A stretch of 64,000 nt of DNA, taken from contig JBFWUF010000013.1 in assembly GCA_050247435.1 (NCBI GenBank), forward strand, positions 69,263 to 133,262, written 5' to 3'. This stretch comes from JAJVID01 sp050247435. GTDB taxonomy: Bacteria; Acidobacteriota; Blastocatellia; RBC074. The notes below the pieces were generated by a model. The model was given only the letters and a program-made list of their open reading frames with translations, did not search any database and was not told the DNA's origin. Below are positions 34,411-42,773 of this stretch, piece by piece; the stretch's first letter is position 1; each line of letters starts with the position of its first letter. A program made the translations under genes and the position numbers.

Positions 34411-36624
34411 TCACGGTCTGACGATGAACGGCTCCTGATGCGTGACCAGCTTCTTGGTCACGGTGTCTCTGGTTTCGATCATCGCCGTGTATTGGCCCGG
34501 CGTCAGGCCAGCCAGTTTGATAAATCTGGCAAAAATCATGTGCGGCGCCGGCTGTGCGACTGTCTCGGTCAGCACGTAATCCTGCGGCATCGCCGCCGCC
34601 TTGCCGTCTTTCAGCAATCGCACCGTGACGCGCGCCATCGGCTTGCCCATTTCGGTGTTGATCGCCGCGTTGTAGACCTCGAAAAAGATGATCAGGTTAT
34701 CCGTGGCGCGAAACTCGCGGCTGGGCGAAGGGCGAATCTGCGCGCCTTCCTGGCTGAACACGTCAACCGGGCCGGCGGCTCCCGGCGTTTTTTTGATCGG
34801 CTCCGCGTGACGGCTCAAGACCACGCTGCTGGTTGAAAATTCAGCGTCAATGGCGGGCAGCGCCAGCTTCTGCTTTTTCGCGGCGACCTTGCCTGACAGG
34901 CGATCCTTGAAAATCAGTTCGATGTTGTAAGCGCCCGGCGCCAGCTCCAAATCCTGCCGGACAAATATATTGTTTTGCAGAATTCGCTGGTGCTGTTCGT
35001 TGGTCAGCGCGATGTTGAATCCGCTGCCGAGCCGCGCGATTACTTTGCCCGCCTCGTCCCGGATCGCGCCCAGCACATCGAATTGGACATTGTGTTTGTC
35101 GCCCTTGCGGTCGAATTTCATCGCGCCCGGCGGGACTTCCAACGAAATCGGGATCAGATAGTTTTCGCCTCTGGCCCGGAACGGATTCAACTCGACGAAC
35201 AACGGCAGCGTTGGATTGGCCTCTGCTTCGGCGACGCTGGCCAGCAGCTTCTTTTCATCGGCTGAGAACGTCACGACTTCTTCGCCGGCGTGCGCGTAAT
35301 AGCCCGCGCGCGAGGTGACTTTGACATCAGGGCGGCGCGCTTCGACCTTCAGCTTGCGAAAGGCTCCGTCAAAGTTTTGATCAGTGCTGTACCAGGCGAG
35401 CGTGTAGCGGGCGCGAATGTTGTCGTCAATGCGATTCAACCCGCGCGATAAATCATTTGTGCCTTTGATGAATTCGCCGCCCGTGTCGCCGGAGATGCGG
35501 TAGAGAATGTCGTACTGCCGGTTTTGCCCTTCGTGGCGGACGTTGTCGAAAACGTTCTCGCCGCCGACCGCGCGGATGCGGTCTTCCTTGTCGGCCAGCC
35601 CGGAAACGCTGTCGAGCGGCGATGCGGGGACGGGCGAAGTGGATTGCGGCCCGCTCGTGCGCAGCCCGGCGGAATCAATGATGTAGATGGCGACGTTGGC
35701 GCGGTTGGCAAAATCAATCACGCTCTGCGCCTGCCAGTCGAGCGTCGCCGAGGTGATGAAACCCTGCGAAAACAACACCACGGTTTTCTTGCCCGGAAAT
35801 CCTCGTTGTGCCGCGCAGATGGCCGCGAGCGCCGCCAGCACGGGGCGCGCCTGCTGCGTGGTGAGTTGCGCGCGCAGCAGCGTGAATTGCTGAAGAATCC
35901 GGTTGACGATCATGGCTCGCGCCGCTGCTGATCCCTGCGCCGCCGCCGCCGCCGCGCCGCCTGCGCCGGTGGGTGCTGACGGCGCACTCACGCCGCTCAG
36001 GCTTTGTTGCTCAGCCCGCAATTGCTCTGTGGCTTGCGCAAGCTGGCCGCGTTCCAGATTCAGATTTGACAGCGACATCGTGGAGGCGCGTTCCACCGCC
36101 GCAATGAGCTTGTCCTTGTTCTGTGTGAACGGCTGGTAAAGTTGCAAGTCGTTGGCGATGCCGAAGACCGCGACCGTGTCCGCGCCGGTGATTCGCTCGC
36201 GGATGTATTTGAGCGTCCCTTCGCGCACCTGTTTGAAATTCGTCTGATCCGTCGTCGCCCTGTCCAGCACCAGCGAAATGATGTTCGATTGCCCGCCGCC
36301 GGAGTCAGCAATCGCAGCATCGCCAGTCTTCGGTTTCGTCGCTTCGCCGCCGCCCAGCGGAGGCTCGAAGATTTCCACCTTCTGCGCCACGCCGTTTTCG
36401 TAAACGTTGAAGTCTTCGGCTTTGAGGTCGGTGACGTACTTTCCTTTTTTGTCCTTCACGATCACATCGGTCGTGACGAGGCGCGTTTCAAGCCGGATGG
36501 TGTCATCCGGCTTCTTTTGCTTATCCTGCTGCGATTGCGCCTGGGTCGCTGGCAGCGACACGGCGAGGGCCAGCAGCAGGGAAGCGAGTGAGCGCGATTT
36601 GGAAAAAAGTTTCGGGGTAAACAT
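34411..36624 (-). CDS. VWFA-related acidobacterial-domain protein
   Basis: A 737-residue protein with a Sec signal (about 1-29). Residues 40-95 are the signature opening IRLETRLVTTDVIVKDKKGK and DLKAEDFNVYENGVAQ, and a von Willebrand A-like fold follows with SLVLDRATTD at the MIDAS position, TVVLFSQGFITS and VAIYIIDSAGLR. The MIDAS lacks the standard DxSxS, so metal binding is doubtful. A low-complexity Ala/Gly loop is at about 215-240. The C-terminal half (about 440-737) is beta-rich and of unknown fold. The family is abundant in Acidobacteriota and has no proven role. It is the last gene of a reverse-strand unit, starting 6 bases after the TPR gene. Confidence 0.9.
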   Translation of the reverse strand: MFTPKLFSKSRSLASLLLALAVSLPATQAQSQQDKQKKPDDTIRLETRLVTTDVIVKDKKGKYVTDLKAEDFNVYENGVAQKVEIFEPPLGGGEATKPKTGDAAIADSGGGQSNIISLVLDRATTDQTNFKQVREGTLKYIRERITGADTVAVFGIANDLQLYQPFTQNKDKLIAAVERASTMSLSNLNLERGQLAQATEQLRAEQQSLSGVSAPSAPTGAGGAAAAAAQGSAAARAMIVNRILQQFTLLRAQLTTQQARPVLAALAAICAAQRGFPGKKTVVLFSQGFITSATLDWQAQSVIDFANRANVAIYIIDSAGLRTSGPQSTSPVPASPLDSVSGLADKEDRIRAVGGENVFDNVRHEGQNRQYDILYRISGDTGGEFIKGTNDLSRGLNRIDDNIRARYTLAWYSTDQNFDGAFRKLKVEARRPDVKVTSRAGYYAHAGEEVVTFSADEKKLLASVAEAEANPTLPLFVELNPFRARGENYLIPISLEVPPGAMKFDRKGDKHNVQFDVLGAIRDEAGKVIARLGSGFNIALTNEQHQRILQNNIFVRQDLELAPGAYNIELIFKDRLSGKVAAKKQKLALPAIDAEFSTSSVVLSRHAEPIKKTPGAAGPVDVFSQEGAQIRPSPSREFRATDNLIIFFEVYNAAINTEMGKPMARVTVRLLKDGKAAAMPQDYVLTETVAQPAPHMIFARFIKLAGLTPGQYTAMIETRDTVTKKLVTHQEPFIVRP

Positions 36625-36630
36625 GATTTT

Positions 36631-38016
36631 TTAGTTCGGACGTACCGTTGGCGGTGGCGCGGCGCCGCTTTCCGCCGATTGCCTGCCGCTGTTTTTCAGC
36701 CGCTCGACGATTTGCATTTCTTCCCGCGCGCGCTGCGGATTTTTGAGCCGCGTGTAGAGCAACGCCAGGTTGTAATGCGCCTTTGAATCATCCGGGTTCA
36801 ACTTCACTCCGGCTTCGAGCGACGCTTGCGCAAGCGGATAATTTTTCAACTTCAGATACGTCGCGCCGAGCGCAATATGCGCGTGCGCGAACGACGGCGA
36901 AAGACGCAAGGCTCTTTCAAAGTATTTAATTGCGCGCTCATCCTCGTTCCGCTCCTGCGCGATCAGGCCCAGATAGTAAAAAGCTTCGGGCGCGCGATCA
37001 TCTTTTTGAATGCTTTTCTCCAGCCACGCGCGCGCCTCGTCTGATTTCTTTTGGTTGAGCAGCGCGTAGCCCAGCAACATCTGCCCCTGCGCGTGATCGG
37101 GACGCAGTTTGAGAAATTGCCGGAAAGCCTGGGCGGCCTCGTCCACGTCCGGCTTCCTGAGCCACGTCACGCCCAGCAGAAAGTGATAAGACGGCTCATC
37201 GGCTTTGAGCGCAATCGCCCGCGAGAGCGCCACCTGCGCCTCGCCATTCAATTGCAGATCGAGCGCGAGCAGCGCGTACTTGTACAACAACGCGGGCAAA
37301 TCACCGCCGGCGCGATTGAGATATTGCGCGGCGGCCTGCCGGTCTCTTTTCGCCTGCGCCAGCACGGCCAGACCGATCAGCGAGTTGTCATTCGCGCTGT
37401 CCGCCTGGAGCGCCGACAGATAACTGGCCTCAGCTTTATCAACCACGCCTTTTTTGACGTATGCGTCGCCGAGCACTGCCAACAATGGCGCGGACCTCCG
37501 TCCGGCCTGCTCCGCGACGCGGACGCATTCATCAATGCGCCCCAGCGAAAACAGCAGCCAGACCAGCCTGTAAGCGGCCTCCGCGTTGTCAGGCTCCAGC
37601 CGCAGCGCCTCTTTCAATTCCGCGATGGTTTTCTCCGGCGCCCCCTTGAGCAGATAAAGCCGCGCCAGATTCAGATGCGCCCCGGCCAGCCGGTTATCCG
37701 CACGGACGGCGCGTGTGAAGAGCGCTTCCGCTTCATCCAGCTTTCCCTGCCGGGCGCGAATTGCGCCGAGCAGATTGAGAGCCGCCGCATCGTTCGGACT
37801 GGCTTTCAGAGCCTGATTCAATTCCCGTTCGGCTTCTTCAATCCGATTGCTCTGAATGAGCGCCGCCGCCTGCGCGAGCTTGCCCGAATCGCTTTGCGCC
37901 GATGCGTTCAATGGAGTGAGGAGAGGGGAGGCAAGAAAGGCAATAAGAGCAAAAAGAAGCAAAAAAACTTTTTTGCTTCCCCTCTCCTTCCTTTCCCGTT
38001 CGCGGTATAAATTCAT
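36631..38016 (-). CDS. Exported tetratricopeptide-repeat protein
   Basis: A 461-residue protein with an N-terminal signal or anchor (KKVFLLLFALIAFLASPLL at about 15-33). It is then almost wholly TPR (about eleven 34-residue repeats, such as AAALNLLGAIRARQGKLDEA, EAFYYLGLIAQERNEDERAI and AHIALGATYLKLKNYPLAQA), with a Pro-rich tail (APPPTVRPN). TPR arrays bind protein partners; the flanking genes suggest the FG-GAP/ASPIC and VWA proteins as candidates. The gene begins 20 bases after the FG-GAP/ASPIC gene ends and stops 6 bases before the VWA protein. Confidence 0.9.
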   Translation of the reverse strand: MNLYRERERKERGSKKVFLLLFALIAFLASPLLTPLNASAQSDSGKLAQAAALIQSNRIEEAERELNQALKASPNDAAALNLLGAIRARQGKLDEAEALFTRAVRADNRLAGAHLNLARLYLLKGAPEKTIAELKEALRLEPDNAEAAYRLVWLLFSLGRIDECVRVAEQAGRRSAPLLAVLGDAYVKKGVVDKAEASYLSALQADSANDNSLIGLAVLAQAKRDRQAAAQYLNRAGGDLPALLYKYALLALDLQLNGEAQVALSRAIALKADEPSYHFLLGVTWLRKPDVDEAAQAFRQFLKLRPDHAQGQMLLGYALLNQKKSDEARAWLEKSIQKDDRAPEAFYYLGLIAQERNEDERAIKYFERALRLSPSFAHAHIALGATYLKLKNYPLAQASLEAGVKLNPDDSKAHYNLALLYTRLKNPQRAREEMQIVERLKNSGRQSAESGAAPPPTVRPN

Positions 38017-38036
38017 ATTTAGCTGCCTGTCAGAGT

Positions 38037-40367
38037 TTAAACCCTTAACGAACCACGGAACCCTCTGGCGGCATAGTAAGATTCGGCGCCGTTGTGATAA
38101 ACGAAGACCTTGTCGTAGCGACGATCACAAAAGATAGCGCCGCCGAGTTTTCTAATATCAGAAGGTGTTTTCACCCAGCTCGATGTTTTCGTATCGAACT
38201 GTCCCAGCTCCTGCAACTCTCGATATTCCTCTTCCGATAAGATCTCGACACCCAGAGCTGCCGCCATATCAATAGCGTTATTTTCTGGTTTATGCTCCTT
38301 CCTCGATTCCAGCGCTTCGCGGTCGTAACAAACACTTCTGCGGCCTTTGGGACTTTCCGCCGAACAATCATAAAAAATGTATTCGCCCGTCTTCTTACCA
38401 TAACCAATAACATCCGGTTCACCGCCGGTTCTTTCCATTTCACTGAGTGACCACAGTTTTTCAGTATTAGCTTCCAGCCTTGCTTGTACTTTCGCCCATT
38501 CAAGACCTTTATGGCGGTTCATGTTTTTCTCAAAACGAGCTTTCAATGTTTTGAGTAGTTCTTCACGTTGTTTTGCTGTTATGTTTTTTGCTCTTTGCAT
38601 TTTTATCCTGGCCTCTTTCTGCTCAATCAATCCCTGCCCTTCTTTGACCGTCAGAAACTTGTTCCCATAAACGTTGGCGATCTTGTCAACAGTTCCACTC
38701 GGCCAGCGGATTTCAATCAGTTCAATCTTCGTCCGTTTTTCCAGGCCGAAATGCAGCCGCAGGTCGCTTTGCGAAATGTAGCTCGCGCCGCTGCGCACTT
38801 CGTCAATCATCGTCAGATCGCCGGAGACGATTTTGACTTTGGCGCCGATGCCATCGCGGTTGCTTTTGACGCCAATCGTGCGGATTGCCACGAAGTTGTT
38901 CGCATTGCCGCCGTCGTTGCGCAGCAATTGTGGCGGGCCGTCCAGATCGTTGACGACCATATCAACATCGCCGTCGTTATCCAGATCGCCGAAGGCCACG
39001 CCGCGCCCGGCGCGCTCCTGCATCAGCGGCGCGCCTGCTTGCGCGGCCGTCTCGGTGAAGGTCCCGTTGCGGTTGTTGCGGTGCAGGAACTTGCGCTGGC
39101 GATAATGCTGCAACTGCGGATAAACGTGCCCGTTGGCGATGAACAGGTCGCCCCAGCCGTCGTTGTCGTAATCGAGGAAATGCGTTCCCCAGCCGACATA
39201 AGGCATGCTGATCGTCGCCACGTTCGCCTTGTACGAAACGTCGGTGAATGTGTTGCGCCCATCGTTATGATAGAGCGTGTTGTAATCGTCCACGAAGTTG
39301 GTCACGAAAATATCGAAGCGCCCGTCGTGATCGTAATCACCAATCGCCACTCCCATACAGCCCTGTTCCGCGCCGTCCGCGCTGAGCGCCGCGCCGGAGA
39401 TGAAGCCGATTTCCTTGAACGTGCCGTCGCCGTTGTTGTGATAAAGCAGGTTCGGCGTCGAATCGTTGGCGACGAAAATATCAATCAGCCCGTCATCATC
39501 GAAATCGCTGCACGCCACGCCCATCCCGAAATAGCCGTTTGGATCGTTGACTCCCGCCTTTTTGGAAACATCGGTGAACGTGCCGTCGCCGTTGTTGCGA
39601 AAGAGCGAATCGCCCGCGCCGCGCATCCCACGCGGGCCGCACTGCACGGCGACGCCTTTGTACTGGCAGGTTTTGTCCTTGCCGAATTCGGGCAGGTTGT
39701 TCAAGTCGTACTCGACGTAATTGGCGACGAACAGATCGAGCCTGCCGTCGCGGTCGTAATCCACGAAGGCCGCGCCGGTTGACCATCGCGGATCATTCAC
39801 CCCGGCGGCCTGAGTGACATCGGTGAACGCGCCGTTGCCGTTGTTTTTGAAAAGATGATTGGCGCCCAGGCAGGTGACATACAGATCAACGAAGCCGTCA
39901 TTGTTGTAATCGCCCGCCGCCGCGCCCATTCCCCAGCCGATGTCGCCGACGCCTGCTTTGCCGGTGACATCGGTGAATGTGCCGTCGCCGTTGTTGCGAT
40001 AGAGCGCGCTGCGCGTCTTCCCGCCGGACTTCAACAAATCAACGCTCAGCGAGTTGACGAAGTAAATATCCAGCCAGCCGTCGTTGTCGTAATCGAAAGC
40101 GGCCACTCCGCCGCTCATTGATTCGACCAGATATTTCTTGTCGGGCGACGCGGCGTGCCGGAACGTGATGCCCGCCTGCGCGGTGATGTCAGTAAAACGA
40201 ACCGTCACGGGCTGATCGCCGACGATCGGCTTGGAGAGCAAAATCAACACAAAGAGGCAAAGGGACAAAGGGACAAAGAATCTGAAGAAAAAAGACAGTT
40301 CATCCCCACAAACTCCCTTTGAACCTTTGATCCTTTGATCCTTTGTGTTGAAAAAAATCTTCATCAT
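38037..40367 (-). CDS. FG-GAP/VCBS-ASPIC protein fused to a C-terminal DUF4256 domain
   Basis: A 776-residue protein in three parts. Residues 7-41 are encoded by the palindromic repeat at 40245-40350 and include the hydrophobic signal RFFVPLSLCLFVLILL. Residues about 58-500 are FG-GAP/VCBS propeller repeats with Ca2+-binding patterns such as DYDNDGWLDIYFVNS and DLDNDGDVDMVVNDLDG, followed by an ASPIC/UnbV domain (GASYISQSDLRLHFGLEKRT, IEIRWPSGTVD). From Met590 the sequence becomes a complete DUF4256 protein (LLKTLKARFEKNMNRHKGLE, EYIFYDCSAESPKGRRSV, FVYHNGAESYYAARGFRGSL). AGGATAAAA precedes Met590, so it could also start independently. The DUF4256 DNA is AT-richer than the rest. No downstream start can replace ATG 40367 without losing export. 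Confidence 0.88.
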   Translation of the reverse strand: MMKIFFNTKDQRIKGSKGVCGDELSFFFRFFVPLSLCLFVLILLSKPIVGDQPVTVRFTDITAQAGITFRHAASPDKKYLVESMSGGVAAFDYDNDGWLDIYFVNSLSVDLLKSGGKTRSALYRNNGDGTFTDVTGKAGVGDIGWGMGAAAGDYNNDGFVDLYVTCLGANHLFKNNGNGAFTDVTQAAGVNDPRWSTGAAFVDYDRDGRLDLFVANYVEYDLNNLPEFGKDKTCQYKGVAVQCGPRGMRGAGDSLFRNNGDGTFTDVSKKAGVNDPNGYFGMGVACSDFDDDGLIDIFVANDSTPNLLYHNNGDGTFKEIGFISGAALSADGAEQGCMGVAIGDYDHDGRFDIFVTNFVDDYNTLYHNDGRNTFTDVSYKANVATISMPYVGWGTHFLDYDNDGWGDLFIANGHVYPQLQHYRQRKFLHRNNRNGTFTETAAQAGAPLMQERAGRGVAFGDLDNDGDVDMVVNDLDGPPQLLRNDGGNANNFVAIRTIGVKSNRDGIGAKVKIVSGDLTMIDEVRSGASYISQSDLRLHFGLEKRTKIELIEIRWPSGTVDKIANVYGNKFLTVKEGQGLIEQKEARIKMQRAKNITAKQREELLKTLKARFEKNMNRHKGLEWAKVQARLEANTEKLWSLSEMERTGGEPDVIGYGKKTGEYIFYDCSAESPKGRRSVCYDREALESRKEHKPENNAIDMAAALGVEILSEEEYRELQELGQFDTKTSSWVKTPSDIRKLGGAIFCDRRYDKVFVYHNGAESYYAARGFRGSLRV
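40245..40350. repeat. Palindromic repeat built of CAAAGG-type units (copy 2), inside a coding region
   Basis: CAACACAAAGAGGCAAAGGG and following (40245-40280) is inversely repeated by CTTTGAACCTTTGATCCTTT and following (40317-40350). The order, spacing and the AAGAATCTGAA segment match the copy at 9175-9287. Unlike that copy, it lies within an open reading frame and encodes residues 7-41 of the FG-GAP/ASPIC protein. Confidence 0.85.
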
Positions 40368-40379
40368 CTTTCGTGAAAG

Positions 40380-42593
40380 TCACGGGTTTGCCTGCCCGCG
40401 CTCCTTCGCTTTCAGCCGGTTGGAGATTTCGATCTGGCTTTCGCCTTCGGCTTTGCGTCCGGCGGCCAGATAAGCGCGGCCCAATTGGTAATGAACATAA
40501 GCCTCGCCGGGCTTGAGCTTCGCCGCCGTTTCCAGCCGCTCGATTGCTTCTTTCGTGTTTCCCTGCAGCAGCAGCGCCTTGCCCAGTTCGTAATGCGCTT
40601 CGGCGTAATCGGGGCGCAGCGCGATGATCTCGCGCATAAGCTCAACGCCAAGCTCAGTTTTCTGATTCGCCAGCAGCGCAAAGCCGAGATGATAGCGCGC
40701 CTGAATGTCGTTCGGGTTGACGGCGATTTCGCTTTCAAATTCGCGCGCCGCGTCGTCGAGCTTGCCCTGGTTGACGTAAATCATGCCGGTGTAAAAATGC
40801 GCCAACCGCGTCTTGCCGTCCATTGCCAGCGCCGTCCTCAACTCTTCCAGCGATTTCTCGGTCTCGCCCTGATCGTAATAAATCTGTCCGAGCAGGATGT
40901 GAAGCTGCGGGCTGCTGCCGTGCAACGCGATCATCCGCTGCACAACCTGATTGGCGGCTTCGCGCTTGTTCTGTTTGATCAGCGAGATGCCGAGCATGTA
41001 ATACAACCCGGCGTCAGTGGTTTTCACCGCGACGACTTCGGAGAGCAGTTCGGACGCGAGCGAATAACGATCCGTCATGAAGCAACTCGCGCCGAGCAAC
41101 TGCTTTGCCGCGACGTTCGGCGGATTGATTTTCAGTTCGCTCTCAAGCGGCGCAATCGCCTGCTCGTACAACTCAGCTTTGTAACAGGCCAGCCCCCAGT
41201 TGAAATGAATCTCGGCGAGTTGCGGATTCCAGCGGGCGGCTTGCGCGAACTGCTGCGCCGCCGCGCGAAAATCCTGCCGTTCGGCGCGCAGCAAACCGAT
41301 GTTGTTGTGCGCGCTGGCGACGACTTTGGCGTAATAATCCTCGCCGCTTTTGAACTCCGCCGCGGCTTTTTCATCAACCGCCTTCGGCTCCGCTGAAACC
41401 ATCTCGCTGACTTTGCGGTCAGGCTCGCCCGCGCTGTCCGGGTTCAGGTAAAGCGCGGTTTTCAGTTCTTCGCTTTTCAGGCCCTCGGCTTTGATCTCCG
41501 CCGCCAGCTTCAACTCCCGCTCGCCTTCTTCCGCGCGACCGGCTCGGAGCAGCGCCTGCCCCAACTGGTAATGCGCACGGCCAACCTGATAATCGTTGTG
41601 GCTGACAGCAAGGTTGAGGGCGATGCTTTTTCTGAGCGCTTCAATCGCGCGGTCGCGCTGATCCAGCGCCTGGTACGCCTGGGCAAGCTGAAAGTAAGGA
41701 TCGGGATTATCGGGCCGGAGTCGGCAGGCCTTTTCGAGCAAGCTGGCCGCCTGTTCCAGCCGCCGCTCTTTCAGATGAATGATGCCGAGATAGTAATTGG
41801 CGAAGTAATCGTCCGGGTTCGAGGCCAACGCGATTTTGAACTCTTCGGCGGCATCGTTGAATCTGGCCGTGCCGTCTTTGAGCAGGTAAGTCAGCCCCAG
41901 GTAGTAATGCGCGTGCGAAGATTTGGGATCGAGCGCGACGGCCTTTTTGAATTCTGCTATCGCTTCCGAAAAGAAAGCCGCTTCGCGGTAAGCCCGGCCA
42001 AAGCTGATGTGCAACTCGGCGCGGTCGCCAAGCTCGCGGAGCATCCGATTGAAAACCTGCTGCGCCGGAACGAACTGACGTTGTTTCAGGTGAGCCAGCC
42101 CCAGCGTGTACGCGACATCGTAATCGCGCGGCGCGAGTTTAAGCGCCGTTTCAAGTTCGGTTGCGGCTTTGACGAAATCTCCGCGCATGAACCAGGTCTT
42201 GCCGAGCAGTTGACGCGCGGCGGCGTCCTGCGGATTGCGCGCAAGCAGCTTTTGCAGCGGCGCAAAAGCTTTTTCATATTGCCCGGCGTCGAAGCGGGCA
42301 ATCGCCAGATCAATCAGAATTTCAGGCAGAATTTCAGATGAATCGGGTTGGTTGAGAGCGGCGGATTCAAGAGCCGTCACGGCCTTCTCGTATGACTTTT
42401 GCGCCAGGTAGATTTTTCCAAGCCTGCCGTAGCCTTCGGACAGAATGGCCGTGAATTCGGCTTCGGCGGCTACGAGATCGCCCGCGCGCCTGTGCGCTTC
42501 CGCAGTTTCATAATGCCGCCGGATTGAATCCTGAGAGGAGGGCGTGACGACGAGCAGAAACAGAAGAGGAATGAAGACCGAACGAAAATTCAT
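40380..42593 (-). CDS. Large exported tetratricopeptide-repeat protein
   Basis: A 737-residue protein with a Sec signal (about 1-19, FRSVFIPLLFLLVVTPSSQ). The remainder is a nearly continuous TPR superhelix, about eighteen repeats, for example AARQLLGKTWFMRGDFVKAA, DYFANYYLGIIHLKERRLEQ and AEAHYELGKALLLQGNTKEA. It has no enzymatic domain. Twelve bases separate its stop from the FG-GAP/ASPIC start, and the TonB receptor gene lies upstream beyond two hairpins. Its likely role is a periplasmic or surface scaffold for proteins of the same locus. Confidence 0.9.
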   Translation of the reverse strand: MNFRSVFIPLLFLLVVTPSSQDSIRRHYETAEAHRRAGDLVAAEAEFTAILSEGYGRLGKIYLAQKSYEKAVTALESAALNQPDSSEILPEILIDLAIARFDAGQYEKAFAPLQKLLARNPQDAAARQLLGKTWFMRGDFVKAATELETALKLAPRDYDVAYTLGLAHLKQRQFVPAQQVFNRMLRELGDRAELHISFGRAYREAAFFSEAIAEFKKAVALDPKSSHAHYYLGLTYLLKDGTARFNDAAEEFKIALASNPDDYFANYYLGIIHLKERRLEQAASLLEKACRLRPDNPDPYFQLAQAYQALDQRDRAIEALRKSIALNLAVSHNDYQVGRAHYQLGQALLRAGRAEEGERELKLAAEIKAEGLKSEELKTALYLNPDSAGEPDRKVSEMVSAEPKAVDEKAAAEFKSGEDYYAKVVASAHNNIGLLRAERQDFRAAAQQFAQAARWNPQLAEIHFNWGLACYKAELYEQAIAPLESELKINPPNVAAKQLLGASCFMTDRYSLASELLSEVVAVKTTDAGLYYMLGISLIKQNKREAANQVVQRMIALHGSSPQLHILLGQIYYDQGETEKSLEELRTALAMDGKTRLAHFYTGMIYVNQGKLDDAAREFESEIAVNPNDIQARYHLGFALLANQKTELGVELMREIIALRPDYAEAHYELGKALLLQGNTKEAIERLETAAKLKPGEAYVHYQLGRAYLAAGRKAEGESQIEISNRLKAKERGQANP

Positions 42594-42609
42594 ACGCGGA
42601 CAAGCAAAT

Positions 42610-42705
42610 ATTTTGCGGCAGCGCGGCAGCGTATGGAGTGCGGCGAGTCCTCGCCGCTTTGGCTCGCTTCCCGAACTCCATCCGAGGCCGCGCTACTGGC
42701 AACTG
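42610..42705. repeat. GC-rich intergenic repeat with a tight hairpin
   Basis: GCGGCGAG (42640-42647) and CTCGCCGC (42650-42657) form an 8-bp perfect stem with a 2-nt loop. Flanking GGAGT and ACTCC, and GCGGCAGCG versus CCGCGCTAC, extend the symmetry weakly. It lies just upstream of the large TPR gene. Confidence 0.5.
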
Positions 42706-42713
42706 CTGTAAGT

Positions 42714-42751
42714 CAAGACGGAGGGCCGAATACTGATAGCCCTCCGTCTTG
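42714..42751 (-). terminator. Hairpin terminator after the TonB receptor
   Basis: Perfect 13-bp arms CAAGACGGAGGGC (42714-42726) and GCCCTCCGTCTTG (42739-42751) with a 12-nt loop lie 22 bases past the receptor stop. The following T-run is weak (GACTTA), so termination may be partial, allowing read-through into the TPR operon. Confidence 0.65.
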
Positions 42752-42773
42752 TGATTTGCGAGTCTGGATTATC

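Noticed and set aside
38568..39782. Long forward frame opposite the FG-GAP/ASPIC gene
   Set aside because: Val/Ala/Arg-rich composition is the mirror of repeated Asp-rich calcium motifs; no start signal or known domain.
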